Shown here one piece after another: positions 1 through 9,926 of a stretch of 64,000 nucleotides of DNA. Each line of letters begins with the position of its first letter. Within the stretch, counting starts at the first letter, position 1. The stretch is from Vibrio mimicus (GTDB lineage: Bacteria; Pseudomonadota; Gammaproteobacteria; Enterobacterales; Vibrionaceae), in contig NZ_CP077426.1 in NCBI RefSeq assembly GCF_019048845.1, positions 2,465,501 to 2,529,500 of the forward strand, given 5' to 3'. Under the pieces are notes generated by a model, which saw only the letters and a program-made list of their open reading frames with translations, made no database searches and was not told where the DNA came from. The position numbers and the translations under genes were made by a program.

Positions 1-1379
1 CCTCTTTCCAAGCTCTCGCAGTCTCACTCTCTGGTCGGGTGGGTACGGGTAATATTGCAGGTGTGGCAGCGGCGATCGGTTTTGGTGGTCCTGGCGCGGT
101 ATTTTGGATGTGGACGGTAGCCTTTTTCGGTGCAGCCACAGCCTATGCAGAATCCACTCTGGCGCAAATCTACAAGGAAGAAGATAACGGGGAATTCCGT
201 GGTGGCCCAGCTTACTACATCGAAAAAGCCATGGGGCAAAAATGGTATGCTTGGATCTTTGCGATTGCTACCATCTTCGCCTGTGGTGTACTGCTACCGG
301 GCGTACAGTCCAACAGTATTGGTAATGCGGTTGAGTCAGCGTTTGGCTCTGGCCCGATGATTGAAACCGCGATCGGCACCTTTAGTTTTGCCAAAATTTT
401 CACCGGTACTGTCGTTTCAATCCTTCTCGGCTTCATTATTTTTGGTGGTGTGAAACGTATTGCGAGTTTCACCCAGATCATCGTGCCTTTTATGGCACTG
501 GCGTACATCATTACCGCATTCGTGATCATTTTGCTCAACATTGGTGAAGTGCCACGTATCGTTGCGATGATCGTGGGAGATGCCTTCTCACCAATGGCGG
601 GGGTTGGTGCTGCCATTGGTTGGGGGGTAAAACGTGGTGTTTACTCTAACGAAGCTGGTCAAGGTACTGGCCCACATGCAGCGGCCGCGGCAAGTGTGGA
701 ACACCCAGCCCAACAAGGCTTAGTACAAGCATTTTCTATCTACATTGATACCTTGATGGTTTGTTCTGCAACGGCATTCATGATTTTGATCACCGGTGCT
801 TACAACGTACATGGCGCGGGTGAAGGCATCTTCCTTGTGCAAAATCTACCTGCAGACATTATTGCTAGCAGCCCAGCCTTTACTCAAATTGCAGTAGATA
901 GTGCCCTGCCCGGCATTGGTAAACCTTTCGTGGCGTTTGCGTTGTTCTTCTTCGCCTTCACCACAATTTTGGCTTACTACTACATCGCCGAGACTAACGT
1001 TGCATACATCCGCCGCACCTTCAAAGTCGATGGCCTGATGTTTGTGCTCAAAATCGTACTCATGGCCGCCGTGTTCTACGGTACGGTTAAAACCGCTAAC
1101 TTGGCGTGGGCATTGGGTGATGTTGGGGTAGGTTTAATGGCTTGGCTCAACATCGTTGGTATCATTATTATCTTCTTCATGTCTAAGCCAACCATGGCTG
1201 CGTTAAAAGATTACGAAGACCAACAAAAACAAGGTGTGACCGAGTTTATCTTCAACCCAGTTAAGCTTGGCATTAAAGGGGCCACTTATTGGGAAGGAAA
1301 ATACCTCCGAAAAACGGGCAAAGCGCCAAAGTCGGAAGTAAAAGAGACCCATGAGGTAGAGCAAACTAGCTCAATATAA
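1..1379 (+). CDS. Na+/alanine (AGCS family) symporter, 5' end cut off
   Basis: Sodium-coupled amino acid symporter of the inner membrane, alanine/glycine:cation symporter family. The frame is open from base 3, so the start lies outside the window. The visible 458 or so codons hold the family signature GGPGAVFWMW followed by a chain of hydrophobic segments, and the tail after the last segment is hydrophilic and lysine-rich. Family members are about 450-550 residues, so only a short N-terminal part is missing. A strong terminator follows at 1411. The family is clear; the exact substrate (alanine, glycine or serine) cannot be read from sequence. Confidence 0.9.
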   Translation, partial: SFQALAVSLSGRVGTGNIAGVAAAIGFGGPGAVFWMWTVAFFGAATAYAESTLAQIYKEEDNGEFRGGPAYYIEKAMGQKWYAWIFAIATIFACGVLLPGVQSNSIGNAVESAFGSGPMIETAIGTFSFAKIFTGTVVSILLGFIIFGGVKRIASFTQIIVPFMALAYIITAFVIILLNIGEVPRIVAMIVGDAFSPMAGVGAAIGWGVKRGVYSNEAGQGTGPHAAAAASVEHPAQQGLVQAFSIYIDTLMVCSATAFMILITGAYNVHGAGEGIFLVQNLPADIIASSPAFTQIAVDSALPGIGKPFVAFALFFFAFTTILAYYYIAETNVAYIRRTFKVDGLMFVLKIVLMAAVFYGTVKTANLAWALGDVGVGLMAWLNIVGIIIIFFMSKPTMAALKDYEDQQKQGVTEFIFNPVKLGIKGATYWEGKYLRKTGKAPKSEVKETHEVEQTSSI

Positions 1380-1410
1380 GAAAAAGCAGTGAACACAACA
1401 TAACTAAGTC

Positions 1411-1446
1411 AAAGGGTTAGCACAAGCTAACCCTTTGTTTTTTTTA
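1411..1446 (+). terminator. Rho-independent terminator of the symporter gene
   Basis: Stem AAGGGTTAGC / GCTAACCCTT with a short ACAA loop, then a run of T from 1438. It lies 31 bp after the symporter stop and also separates it from the convergent sulfatase gene. Confidence 0.85.
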
Positions 1447-1463
1447 TGAATACTGATGATGTA

Positions 1464-3446
1464 TTACTTTGTTTTCGGTTCGATGATGTTGAACCAGAAC
1501 TCGAAGTTATCCAACATGCCAGCGATATCCGTTAATACTTTACCGTTACCATCGACTTTCGCTTTCCCCTCTTTGGCTAATTGGAGAATAGTGGTTTTCC
1601 CCATCAGCACTCGGTTCAGTTCCGAACGATTGATGGTCAGTGTCATATCAGGCTTATCAGACTGAATCCCTTTCAGGTTATTCAAGTGTGCGTTTTCCAA
1701 CTCAACCAAGAATTTCTCATTCACATCTGGCAGTACAAAGTTGATGGTGTAATCCACACCGACCGCTTTGTCACCGTTGAGGCGTACCCCTAAATAATCG
1801 AGGAATAGTTCAGTATCCATCGCCACAACCACATCTGCACTTGCCGTTTTAGTGGCTGACACTGTCGGCAAGCCATTACGTAGTTCGTAAGCCCCCATCA
1901 AATAGGTGTTACGCTCACCCGCCGATTCACTTTGGTAACCCAGTTGCTCTAAACAGTCCGCTTGCAAGTAACGCGCTTGTTTATTACTTGGCTCAGCAAA
2001 TACGGCTTTGTCGACAATTTCCGCACACCAGCGGTATTCCCCTTTACTGAATGCGTCTTGGCCCATCTTCAGCACGTTATCCATGCCACCCATTGCAGCT
2101 ACGTATCTCGGTGCAGCATCCGTTGGTGCCAATGGACGTAACGTGGCAGGGTTCATGTCGAAGTAACCCAAATATTTGTTGATCACCGCTTTGGCATTGC
2201 GATGGTAACTACCGTGGTATCCGCGGTTATACCACTCGTGTGCTAAAACATCTGGCACATGGAATTCATCTTGAATTTCGTTAATCGTGACACCGTGGTT
2301 AGCTAAGCGCAGCGCTTGATCATTAATGTAACCGTACATATCGCGCTGTTTACGCAGGAAATGGTTGATATTGTCATTTCCCCAACGTGGCCAAGTATGG
2401 GAAGCGAACATCACATCGGCGTCTTTGGCGTACATATGAATAGATTGGTTGATGTATTTGCTCCATGCTTGTGCATCACGTACTTCAGCTCCACGTAAGG
2501 TATATACATTGTGTAGACCACCTACCGTGTTTTCCGCCATCCACAACGCTTTGAATTGAGGGAAGTAAGTATTCATCTCCGCTGGCGATTCCGTTCCCGG
2601 TGTGTTTTGGAATTCCATCGTTATTCCATCGATCACAAGGGTTTCAGTTTGTTTGGCGATGACTTTGGTCGGCGCAATCAGGCTTACTTCACCTTGCGCA
2701 ACATTTTTACCAATCGCCGCATCAACTTGCCCAGTGGCACCTTTAGGCAGTACGTTGCCATATTGATAGGTGGTACGACGCGACATGGCATTTCCTGCCA
2801 ACACGTTTTCCGCCACCGCATGATTTAAGAACCCTTTCGGAGCAATCACTTGCACTTCGCCACTGTCCACCTGCTCTTGGCTAACAATGCCTTTTACACC
2901 ACCAAAGTGGTCAGCATGCGCATGGCTGTAAACTATCGCTTTTACTGGGCGCTCACCTAACTCTTTATTCACAAAATCCAATGCCGCCTTGGCCGTTGCC
3001 GGTACAGTGAGAGGGTCAAACACTATCCAGCCTGTATCGCCCTTCACAAAGGTGATGTTAGCCAAATCGTAACCACGCACCTGATAAATACGATCCGTCA
3101 CTTTATACAAACCGTGGTGCATGTTCAGCTGTGCCTGACGTTGTAAGCTTGGGTGAATACTGTCGTAGTCTTTTCCATCCAATAGAAAGCTGTAATTACC
3201 TAATTCCCAAACCACCTTGCCGTTAGCATCTTTAATTTTGAGATCTTTTTGCTGTGCGATCAGACCTTTCTCAACCAGTTTAAAATCTTCTTTATCGTCA
3301 AATGGTAAAGTGCTGCGTTGCTCTGCAGCAAAAGCTTGCGTTGTCGCACTCGGTGCTTTGGTATCTGCAGTCAAAGAATGGGCTAAAACAGGTGCTGAAG
3401 TGGCAACTAATACAGCGAGTAGTGTAGGTTTAAAGACGGTTTTCAT
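1464..3446 (-). CDS. Secreted alkyl sulfatase (SdsA1-like metallo-beta-lactamase fold)
   Basis: Hydrolyses sulfate esters of long alkyl chains such as dodecyl sulfate, releasing the alcohol and inorganic sulfate. The 660-residue protein starts with a Sec signal peptide (about residues 1-22, cleaved after VLA). The zinc-binding motif HAHADH lies at residues 175-180, typical of class III alkyl sulfatases in the metallo-beta-lactamase superfamily. After the catalytic domain come a helical dimerisation region and a C-terminal SCP2-like lipid-binding domain, as in P. aeruginosa SdsA1. The length fits the family. The ATG at 3446 is preceded by a GAGAGAT ribosome site. The LysR gene just upstream on the same strand could be its regulator, but nothing in the sequence proves that. 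Confidence 0.88.
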   Translation of the reverse strand: MKTVFKPTLLAVLVATSAPVLAHSLTADTKAPSATTQAFAAEQRSTLPFDDKEDFKLVEKGLIAQQKDLKIKDANGKVVWELGNYSFLLDGKDYDSIHPSLQRQAQLNMHHGLYKVTDRIYQVRGYDLANITFVKGDTGWIVFDPLTVPATAKAALDFVNKELGERPVKAIVYSHAHADHFGGVKGIVSQEQVDSGEVQVIAPKGFLNHAVAENVLAGNAMSRRTTYQYGNVLPKGATGQVDAAIGKNVAQGEVSLIAPTKVIAKQTETLVIDGITMEFQNTPGTESPAEMNTYFPQFKALWMAENTVGGLHNVYTLRGAEVRDAQAWSKYINQSIHMYAKDADVMFASHTWPRWGNDNINHFLRKQRDMYGYINDQALRLANHGVTINEIQDEFHVPDVLAHEWYNRGYHGSYHRNAKAVINKYLGYFDMNPATLRPLAPTDAAPRYVAAMGGMDNVLKMGQDAFSKGEYRWCAEIVDKAVFAEPSNKQARYLQADCLEQLGYQSESAGERNTYLMGAYELRNGLPTVSATKTASADVVVAMDTELFLDYLGVRLNGDKAVGVDYTINFVLPDVNEKFLVELENAHLNNLKGIQSDKPDMTLTINRSELNRVLMGKTTILQLAKEGKAKVDGNGKVLTDIAGMLDNFEFWFNIIEPKTK

Positions 3447-3551
3447 TTGATATCTCTCTTCATGCCTTTAGTAATGCCATCAAGAATAAGAGAGAAAAAT
3501 CAGCAAAACGATTCGTGTAACAATAAACCAATATTAAGCAATGCTTAACAA

Positions 3552-4454
3552 TTAACAGAGGATTTGCTCTATTTGTTGGCGCAACCAAATCAATCCTTTA
3601 TCTTGCTGTTTAGCGCTATGCCAACACATAAAAGTAGGGACAGGGCGAATATCAAAAGGAAGAGGCTGAATTTGTAAGCCCAGCTTTGCGGCCCACATAT
3701 CGGCAAGTCGTTTAGGTGTAAAACAGAGCAAGTCAGTCACTGATGCCGTGGCCATTAAGTTCAACATCGACTCGCTTTGATAATGCACTTTACGCGCAGG
3801 AAGCGCTTGCTCCAATAAACTAGAAAACATGTAGTGACCAAAACGGCGACTGGTTAATGCAGTGTGCTTTTCCGCAAAAAATTGCAGAACCGTCAGTTTA
3901 CCGTTAAGGCGAGGGTGATTTTTAGCATATACCACGACCAAGCTTTCTTCGGTGAGTTGCGCAGTGATCACCGAGGGATGACTAATAGGGATCGATGATA
4001 AGAAAAGGTCCGCTTTTCGTTCGCTCAAGACTTGACTGGGCGTGAAATGATTCTCTTCATAAGGCGTTAATTGGACAGAAACATTCGGCGCAACATCGCT
4101 AATTTGGTGCAATAACCGAGGTAATACCACCAAATCAAAATAGGCATGCCCACCGATCACAAACTCTCGAGTGCTGGTTTCAGGATCAAAAGTAGTATCG
4201 GTTTCCAACCCAAAACGAATTGCGCTGAGCCCTTCAGAAACATATTTATGCATATTGAGGGCATGCTGAGTGGGTTGCAACCCACGCCCCTGCCGCACAA
4301 AGAGGGGCTCACCAACCTGATCTCGCAATCGTGCTAAGTTTTGACTCACAGCAGCCGATGTCATGTTCAGCTTATCTGCCGCTTTACTCACCGAACCTAA
4401 TGTCATTACCGCATCAAACACCGTCAGCAGGTTTAGGTCATAATCTCGCAGCAT
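3552..4454 (-). CDS. LysR-type transcriptional regulator
   Basis: DNA-binding regulator of 300 residues. The N-terminal winged helix-turn-helix includes the LysR-typical stretch SVSKAADKLNMTSAAVSQNLARL split over residues 20-45, and the rest is a periplasmic-binding-protein-like effector domain. An in-frame TTG lies two codons upstream (4460), but the ATG at 4454 has better spacing from GGA and is preferred. It is 105 bp upstream of the alkyl sulfatase gene on the same strand. The closest family feel is the NodD/YidZ-like group. The inducer and target are unknown. Confidence 0.85.
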   Translation of the reverse strand: MLRDYDLNLLTVFDAVMTLGSVSKAADKLNMTSAAVSQNLARLRDQVGEPLFVRQGRGLQPTQHALNMHKYVSEGLSAIRFGLETDTTFDPETSTREFVIGGHAYFDLVVLPRLLHQISDVAPNVSVQLTPYEENHFTPSQVLSERKADLFLSSIPISHPSVITAQLTEESLVVVYAKNHPRLNGKLTVLQFFAEKHTALTSRRFGHYMFSSLLEQALPARKVHYQSESMLNLMATASVTDLLCFTPKRLADMWAAKLGLQIQPLPFDIRPVPTFMCWHSAKQQDKGLIWLRQQIEQILC

Positions 4455-4614
4455 GGTCAATCCGTTTTAGTGATCATAGAACTGCGTGATATTACTCGAT
4501 TTAAAGCAAATTGACTTTCATCTCTATGCCTTATTGCAACTAAGTTAACCCTTTTGCTTCCTTAGAAAGCGAATTTGCACCACATACACCACTGTGGATC
4601 GTTTGCTTATGCAA

Positions 4615-4645
4615 TAAAAAAAGGGCTAACCACAGGCTAGCCCTT
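4615..4645 (-). terminator. Terminator of the acetate/succinate transporter gene
   Basis: On the minus strand an 11-bp stem (AAGGGCTAGCC / GGTTAGCCCTT, one G-U pair) with a 3-base loop is followed by a T run. It sits 19 bp after the transporter stop codon. Confidence 0.85.
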
Positions 4646-4664
4646 CCACGTTCCCAAATGTTAA

Positions 4665-5258
4665 TTACGCAGCCAGCTCTTGCGCTTTAACTGGCTGTAC
4701 GCGCTTTTCGCCGATTGGCAGTACAACGCGACCGTATTCATTGTTCAGCACTTGTGCCATTGCGAAGTAGATAGCGCTCGCGCCACAGAAGATGCCTTCA
4801 AAACCTGCGATAGTACCAATCAGCTCGCTACCAGTGAAATCACGAGCAGCCAGCAGAGCAAACAAGATGGTCAGAGAACCAAATACCACTTGTTTCGCCG
4901 TTGGGTAGCACAGAGAACCAATGAACATAAAGCCAGTGAAAATACCCCACAGAGCCAAGTACCACCCCATGAAAGGCGCAGGGCTTGCAGGCAGCCCCAT
5001 GTGTGGCATTACGATCAAACCAACCAGCGTCAGCCAGAACAGACCGTAAGAAGTAAATGTCGTTGTACCGAAGGTGTCACCACGTTTAAAGCACATGATG
5101 CCGACGATAACTTGACTCAGACCGCCGTAAAAAATACCCATCGCCAGAATCATTGAGTCGATTGGGAAAAAACCTGCGTTATGGATATTAAGCAGAATGG
5201 TGGTCATACCGAAACCCATCAGACCGAGTGGTGCTGGGTTGGCTAGCTTAGTTGACAT
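4665..5258 (-). CDS. satP: Acetate/succinate transporter (SatP/YaaH family)
   Basis: Inner-membrane acetate and succinate uptake protein of the GPR1/FUN34/YaaH family, which forms hexameric channels. The family signature NPAPLGL is at residues 7-13 and is followed by six hydrophobic segments in 197 residues, the normal bacterial size. The start at 5258 has AGGTAAG upstream. It stands alone with its own terminator. Family assignment is firm; the gene symbol is by homology to E. coli satP. Confidence 0.88.
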   Translation of the reverse strand: MSTKLANPAPLGLMGFGMTTILLNIHNAGFFPIDSMILAMGIFYGGLSQVIVGIMCFKRGDTFGTTTFTSYGLFWLTLVGLIVMPHMGLPASPAPFMGWYLALWGIFTGFMFIGSLCYPTAKQVVFGSLTILFALLAARDFTGSELIGTIAGFEGIFCGASAIYFAMAQVLNNEYGRVVLPIGEKRVQPVKAQELAA

Positions 5259-5391
5259 GTGAACTTACCTTCAGAGTGTGAATTCAAAAATGTTTGTAAA
5301 AATTACGCGCGGATTTTAATTAACAGGCAGATAAAAGAAAAAAGATCTTATTGGAAACTTAGATTGTTGAAACAGTTAGTTACAGATGCGA

Positions 5392-5422
5392 ATAAAAAAT
5401 CGCCCAACCTAAGTTGAGCGAT
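5392..5422 (-). terminator. Terminator of the chitinase gene
   Basis: On the minus strand ATCGCTCAAC pairs with GTTGGGCGAT around a TTAG loop and is followed by a T run. It lies 27 bp after the chitinase stop. Confidence 0.75.
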
Positions 5423-5448
5423 GAAATAAACACTTTTAATACAACAGC

Positions 5449-7158
5449 TTAGCAAGACACCTTATCCCAGAACCAGTTAGATTGAGTGGGTGACTCCCAA
5501 ACGCCTGGGCTGTTCTTAGCAATAAAGCATTGGCCGTTATAGGTCACTTTATCGCCGTTCGAGACCTTAGTAACTCCAGGTTGCCACACAATGGCATCCG
5601 TAGGGGCTGGCTCTGTCGGCGGCACTGGTGTTGGCTCAGTGGGTGGCACAGGCTCAGTCGGAGGTACTGGCTCTGTTGGCGGAGGAGTCGGTTCCGTTGG
5701 CGGTGTTGTTTCACCAGAAACCAACGCCCAAGGGCCACCTTTGGTAGGATCATCACCTTGTGTCCACCACTTGGCTTGATAAACCGCGCCTTTATAACTT
5801 ACCTTATCACCCGTGTTATAAACCTTACCGACTTCCCATGCAGGGGCACCACCGACTGGTGGATCCGTGGGATCTGTCGGTAATGGATCGAGCTTTTCCA
5901 CTACACGAACTTTTGGCCAACTCGCATGTGAACCATACAAGTTGGTCACACATTTCTCATAGTCACCTTTCACTAAAGCGGAATAAGCGGTTTGGAAGCC
6001 CACCAACTCACATTCAAATGAGTAGCCACCTGGACGATCTGGGTAATATTTCCAGTTACCATCCCAGTTGGTGTAAAGCACATCGGTCGCACCATTGAGA
6101 TTTAAACTGCCGTAGGGCAATTGCTGCCAGCAAGTATTCTTCTCATCCGCTTCGATCGGAATTTGATAATGCGCCGCTAAGCCTTCCCAGTAACGAATAC
6201 GGTTAACTGGCTGACCTTTGTCTTTATTCTGCTCACCGCACTCAATACCACCGTTAATGATGTTGATCGTGGTACCAAAACCATAACCAATCCCTGCATC
6301 AATTTCACGTTGTGATGGAACCCAAGTACGATCAATCACATGCAACATAGCGGGCTTTGGAGCTTGTGGTGTCAAGAAGAACCAGATGGCAGATGCTAAG
6401 TTCAACCACGAATCAGCCACTAATCCGGGATTATTCAATAGTACCTTAGCATCACCATCAAACATGGCTTCGGAGAAAGCACCGTAGTTAAAGTGGTAAG
6501 AAAGCTGTTTTGCACCACGGCCAAAGTAACCTTGCCCAGTAGCACAAGGCCACTTCTTGTTCTGCCAGTCATTTTGACCACACCCCGTGGTATAACCTTC
6601 TTGACCTTCTGACCAGCCCATTTCCCGCACATGCACTAAAGCTTGCTGCCACTCTTCCAAAGCTAATGGGTTATCAGAAATATTGTCTTTCGCGATATGC
6701 CCGCCCGTTTCTTGAGCAAAGTGAGCAAAAGCCGTCACGATCGATTTTTTACAAATCGCATCGGAATTACGGCCATCGGTATACTCCGCACAAAATGCAG
6801 GGAATTTACCAATCGCACGCAAGAAACGAGTATAGGTGTATTCAGGCGCCGCCATATGAGTGAGGAAATTCCACTCTGATTCAGGAAATACGCGCTCAAC
6901 CCGTTTAACGTTATCAGGGTTTGTCGCCAGCCCCGGCTCGATCGCATCGACAATCGCATTAGATCGAGTTGCTAACGCATTCGACCAGATACCGTACATA
7001 GGATTGGCGGTTTTGGCTTGCTCTGCTGCGGCAATATCCGCTTTAGCCACCACATAACCACCAGGGTTTTGTGGATCAGGCTGAATATTCATTGCCGCTT
7101 GTGCTGGCAATGCGCACGCCATAGCCACCCACCACGCCGTGTGTTTGAGTTTAAACAT
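5449..7158 (-). CDS. Secreted GH19 chitinase with two chitin-binding domains
   Basis: Extracellular endochitinase of glycoside hydrolase family 19. Order of parts: signal peptide (MFKLKH start, cleaved after AQA), GH19 catalytic domain containing [11 protein letters not shown] (catalytic Glu), a CBM5/12-like domain ([16 protein letters not shown], with paired Trp in KWW), a proline/threonine linker made of PPTEP repeats, and a second, cysteine-bearing CBM5/12-like domain at the C terminus. The ATG at 7158 is chosen because it begins the signal peptide. An in-frame GTG at 7215 would add 19 residues with charged ends that do not improve it. In V. cholerae a chitinase is the usual neighbour of guaA, so this gene marks the far side of the island insertion. 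Confidence 0.9.
   Translation of the reverse strand: MFKLKHTAWWVAMACALPAQAAMNIQPDPQNPGGYVVAKADIAAAEQAKTANPMYGIWSNALATRSNAIVDAIEPGLATNPDNVKRVERVFPESEWNFLTHMAAPEYTYTRFLRAIGKFPAFCAEYTDGRNSDAICKKSIVTAFAHFAQETGGHIAKDNISDNPLALEEWQQALVHVREMGWSEGQEGYTTGCGQNDWQNKKWPCATGQGYFGRGAKQLSYHFNYGAFSEAMFDGDAKVLLNNPGLVADSWLNLASAIWFFLTPQAPKPAMLHVIDRTWVPSQREIDAGIGYGFGTTINIINGGIECGEQNKDKGQPVNRIRYWEGLAAHYQIPIEADEKNTCWQQLPYGSLNLNGATDVLYTNWDGNWKYYPDRPGGYSFECELVGFQTAYSALVKGDYEKCVTNLYGSHASWPKVRVVEKLDPLPTDPTDPPVGGAPAWEVGKVYNTGDKVSYKGAVYQAKWWTQGDDPTKGGPWALVSGETTPPTEPTPPPTEPVPPTEPVPPTEPTPVPPTEPAPTDAIVWQPGVTKVSNGDKVTYNGQCFIAKNSPGVWESPTQSNWFWDKVSC
5597..5718 (-). repeat. Degenerate tandem repeat encoding the Pro-Thr linker
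   Basis: About eight imperfect 12- to 18-bp units encode [11 protein letters not shown] repeats between the two chitin-binding domains of the chitinase. Such linkers often vary in length between strains. Confidence 0.8.
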
Positions 7159-7343
7159 AGATGAAAGCCCTTCTCTCAACTTGGAAATCCATTTGAGAGT
7201 AGGCTTATTGAGCACTAATTTAATAGTAAAAAATAAGGAAAAAGCCAGAATTGCGAGCCATTTCAGGACGATGTAAATCGTACGCTTGCGGTCTACATAA
7301 AGATTTTGAACGGAAATACAAAAACAACAGATTCTGTTGCAAA

Positions 7344-7374
7344 AGAAAAAACCTCAGACTATGTCTGAGGTTTT
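7344..7374 (-). terminator. Original guaA terminator, displaced by the island
   Basis: CCTCAGAC / GTCTGAGG stem with a 3-base loop, flanked by A and T runs; the minus-strand reading ends in six or more T. It lies about 20 bp beyond the far attachment site at 7393-7405, exactly where the guaA terminator would be before insertion. It can act in both directions. Confidence 0.8.
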
Positions 7375-7392
7375 ATGTGATTTTTATGGAAT

Positions 7393-7405
7393 ATTATTCC
7401 CACTC
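7393..7405 (-). other. Distal attachment site of the island (attR-type)
   Basis: Minus-strand sequence GAGTGGGAATAAT matches the end of guaA (GAATGGGAATGAT at 26081-26093) at 11 of 13 positions. GAG-TGG-GAA-TAA encodes Glu-Trp-Glu-stop, the conserved GuaA C terminus, so this copy is the original chromosomal guaA end. Confidence 0.85.
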
Positions 7406-7543
7406 TATTATTAATTAATAAAAATAACCAACATATTTCAACATCTTATAGAATAAAGATATAAAAATACCATAAATTATACCATACCTAGAAAAACTCG
7501 CTTTTTTAAACGAAAGGCAATGACCTGATATTCAAAATCTAGA

Positions 7544-9829
7544 CTAACGATCAAGGAGAGGTATGAACAGGTTCCGAAGAGCCATGTCGTCAAACTTATC
7601 ACTCTCACTGCTTTTCGAAGACGAAAAGGTAACCGGGGAAGCATTACTGCTCTGCTCCTCGATTTCCCCTATCCGGTCCTCGATGGCTGAAACAGCGTCA
7701 TTCAAAGTTTTCTCCGATACACCAAATCGCGGTGCGAACTTTTTCAGGTCATTAATCCGATCCTCTAAGGAGGATTCGCTATCATCCTCACAAATACGGC
7801 TGCTGTTCTCCTCAAACTCTTCGAGCACAGCTTTGTGTATCGCACTCATAATACTGTCAGGCAGCCCGGTCGCGGCATCCACTGCATCAACAAGCTTGGA
7901 AAGCATATCACTTGAGCTCCAGCGTATCGTGTTCGAGAGTTCTTTTTCGAGCACCTCCAACAATTCGTCTTTGTAAACAAAGGGCTTGTCATCACCATGA
8001 CCTCTAACCTTAGAAATAAGTTCTATCAGAGCTTCTCCATCCGACCATGAAGAGAAACCCTGCTGTGGATTACGGGCAATCACCATAATGCTATCAGCAA
8101 AGTTCCGTTCATTAGTGATCTGCCACCAGTCCATCAGTATGCGAAGCCGCTTTGAGTTCGAAGCATCATTATATTCAAGCGACCCAGGTTCTCCTGCTTT
8201 CGGGCTCCAATGCGGGCGTGTTTCAATCATTTCCAGCAAGTTAGCGCAAGCCTTGGCTATTTTCGCTTGATCGTCTTCACTAAACACGCTTTGACAAACA
8301 AAGTCCCATAGGCTCGCCAGCCAATCTATTGAGGCGGCAGTAAGAACAAGACGAATAAGAAGACTCGTGTCTAACAAGTAAGTTGAGAGATAGTCCTTTA
8401 GTGAAGGGTTGATAAAAGAGACTATCGGCCCTCGAATATTAACTATTTTCACAAAGCTACCTTCCAAAATACGGAGTGCTTCTTCGAAGTCTTTAGGACC
8501 GTGAGGCAGTCCGTAAGCTTTGCTCATTCCTGCATGAAGGGGCTCGAAAGATGAGCGTAGCTTTGCAAGAGACACACCGTATTCTGAAAGGAAAAACATC
8601 GCCATTAGGAGATGCTTGCACCGGTGATCAATGTGAGTACGGAAAGCAGTGTCCCAAATCTGACTAGGGTTATTCAGAGCTTCAATAAAGGCAGAAGGAT
8701 AATTATCAGGATCAATATCACTGATATTCAGTGCGTCGGTCATCGCCTCGATAACGCGTGGGTTGTAGTTCTTGTGATCGACAATTTTCGCGAGCTTAGA
8801 GCTCTTCACTAGCGCCCGGATATACAGCTGCGGTGTATCCGACACTAGCAGGTGATTATAGAGAATTCTCGCCTTGATTCGGCGGGTATAAACACCAACA
8901 TCGAGTACGTACTTCGTCACATCAAGGCGCTGATCGCCAAGATGCTCTGAGACTCTCCGAGCCTCCTCAAAAATGTACCCCCTCGTCGTTAGGATAAAGC
9001 GGGCATTTGGTGAGCGGCGCACACGGCTCATGAACTTCGCTAAGTCTGAATCCTTATGCGCTAAAGCTTGTCGATCTAGAGCGACCTTGCCAAGAAAGTC
9101 ATCAAAGAGAAAAACCTGCTTTTTGCTATCGTTGATCGCAGCAAAGCCGTCTTCCAGACTACGGATAGGAACAAGCTCCCACTCCTCACTCAAGAGGGTG
9201 TAGCAAAGAATCTCGGCCAGTGTCGTTTTACCTACGCCCGGTGGGCCGGAGATTATGAGAAGCTGATACCTATCTAGCTTAGTTAGCGATTCATCAAAGC
9301 TAGGATTTGATGCATATACACGAACTTTCTGCTCTATGTCTTCACGCGTGATCGCTGCAAAGGTATGGGCAGCCGCACGTATGACCTGCTCTAATACACC
9401 CGCTCCAGACAGCCACAGCTTGATGTGCGACTTGAGAATCTCAGGGTACTTACGGAGAAGTCCATTAATGTCCTCTGGACCAAAGATATCCGCTTCAGAC
9501 TTCAGACTCGGTCCTATGATCGGAGAGAGCCTGCTCTTACCAGTCGGAGTTAACCTACAGGAAGTCGCTAGAATATAACGAGAGGGGGCCAGTTTATCGA
9601 TGGATAACCGCTCACGCTTCATGCTAGTCACCAGCTTACTATACGACGACCCCTCATAATGCTTCGCCTGAAGAATAACTCTCCCGCCAGCATGTGAGTG
9701 TCGGCCGTCAATGCCACTATCAGGACCAGCACAGAATGCTTCGAAGCGAAGTCCCTCCTCCTTCCCGATAAGATCTAGGACGAGGTCCTCAAAGTCGGCC
9801 GATGAGAGATTCTTGAAATCGTAACTCAT
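7544..9829 (-). CDS. Mrr-type nuclease fused to a STAND-like NTPase (candidate defence protein)
   Basis: A 761-residue fusion. Residues 8-70 match the Mrr/PD-(D/E)xK restriction endonuclease fold, with catalytic Asp41 (SGIDGR) and Q54-x-K56 (LQAKHY). Residues 187-380 hold a P-loop NTPase with Walker A GPPGVGKTT (195-203) and Walker B VFLFDD (239-244), close to the nSTAND3 group. The remaining C-terminal half is helical and probably senses a trigger. A nuclease joined to a STAND switch is the design of Avs-type anti-phage proteins, but the C terminus is shorter than in the large Avs proteins and no TPR repeats were evident. It lies 97 bp downstream of the PHP-SMC gene on the same strand and probably shares its operon. 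No clear Shine-Dalgarno precedes the ATG. Function is inferred. Confidence 0.75.
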   Translation of the reverse strand: MSYDFKNLSSADFEDLVLDLIGKEEGLRFEAFCAGPDSGIDGRHSHAGGRVILQAKHYEGSSYSKLVTSMKRERLSIDKLAPSRYILATSCRLTPTGKSRLSPIIGPSLKSEADIFGPEDINGLLRKYPEILKSHIKLWLSGAGVLEQVIRAAAHTFAAITREDIEQKVRVYASNPSFDESLTKLDRYQLLIISGPPGVGKTTLAEILCYTLLSEEWELVPIRSLEDGFAAINDSKKQVFLFDDFLGKVALDRQALAHKDSDLAKFMSRVRRSPNARFILTTRGYIFEEARRVSEHLGDQRLDVTKYVLDVGVYTRRIKARILYNHLLVSDTPQLYIRALVKSSKLAKIVDHKNYNPRVIEAMTDALNISDIDPDNYPSAFIEALNNPSQIWDTAFRTHIDHRCKHLLMAMFFLSEYGVSLAKLRSSFEPLHAGMSKAYGLPHGPKDFEEALRILEGSFVKIVNIRGPIVSFINPSLKDYLSTYLLDTSLLIRLVLTAASIDWLASLWDFVCQSVFSEDDQAKIAKACANLLEMIETRPHWSPKAGEPGSLEYNDASNSKRLRILMDWWQITNERNFADSIMVIARNPQQGFSSWSDGEALIELISKVRGHGDDKPFVYKDELLEVLEKELSNTIRWSSSDMLSKLVDAVDAATGLPDSIMSAIHKAVLEEFEENSSRICEDDSESSLEDRINDLKKFAPRFGVSEKTLNDAVSAIEDRIGEIEEQSSNASPVTFSSSKSSESDKFDDMALRNLFIPLLDR

Positions 9830-9926
9830 AATTGGGGGCCGTTAGCGAATCGTAAGACAGCTGCACTCGCGACAGCAGCCTTGAACTGAAAACGACGTTT
9901 CTCCAGATTAAGAATATCGATCAGCC

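Noticed and set aside
4680..5156. Long plus-strand frame opposite satP (158 codons)
   Set aside because: Antisense shadow of a clear transporter gene; composition is not protein-like.
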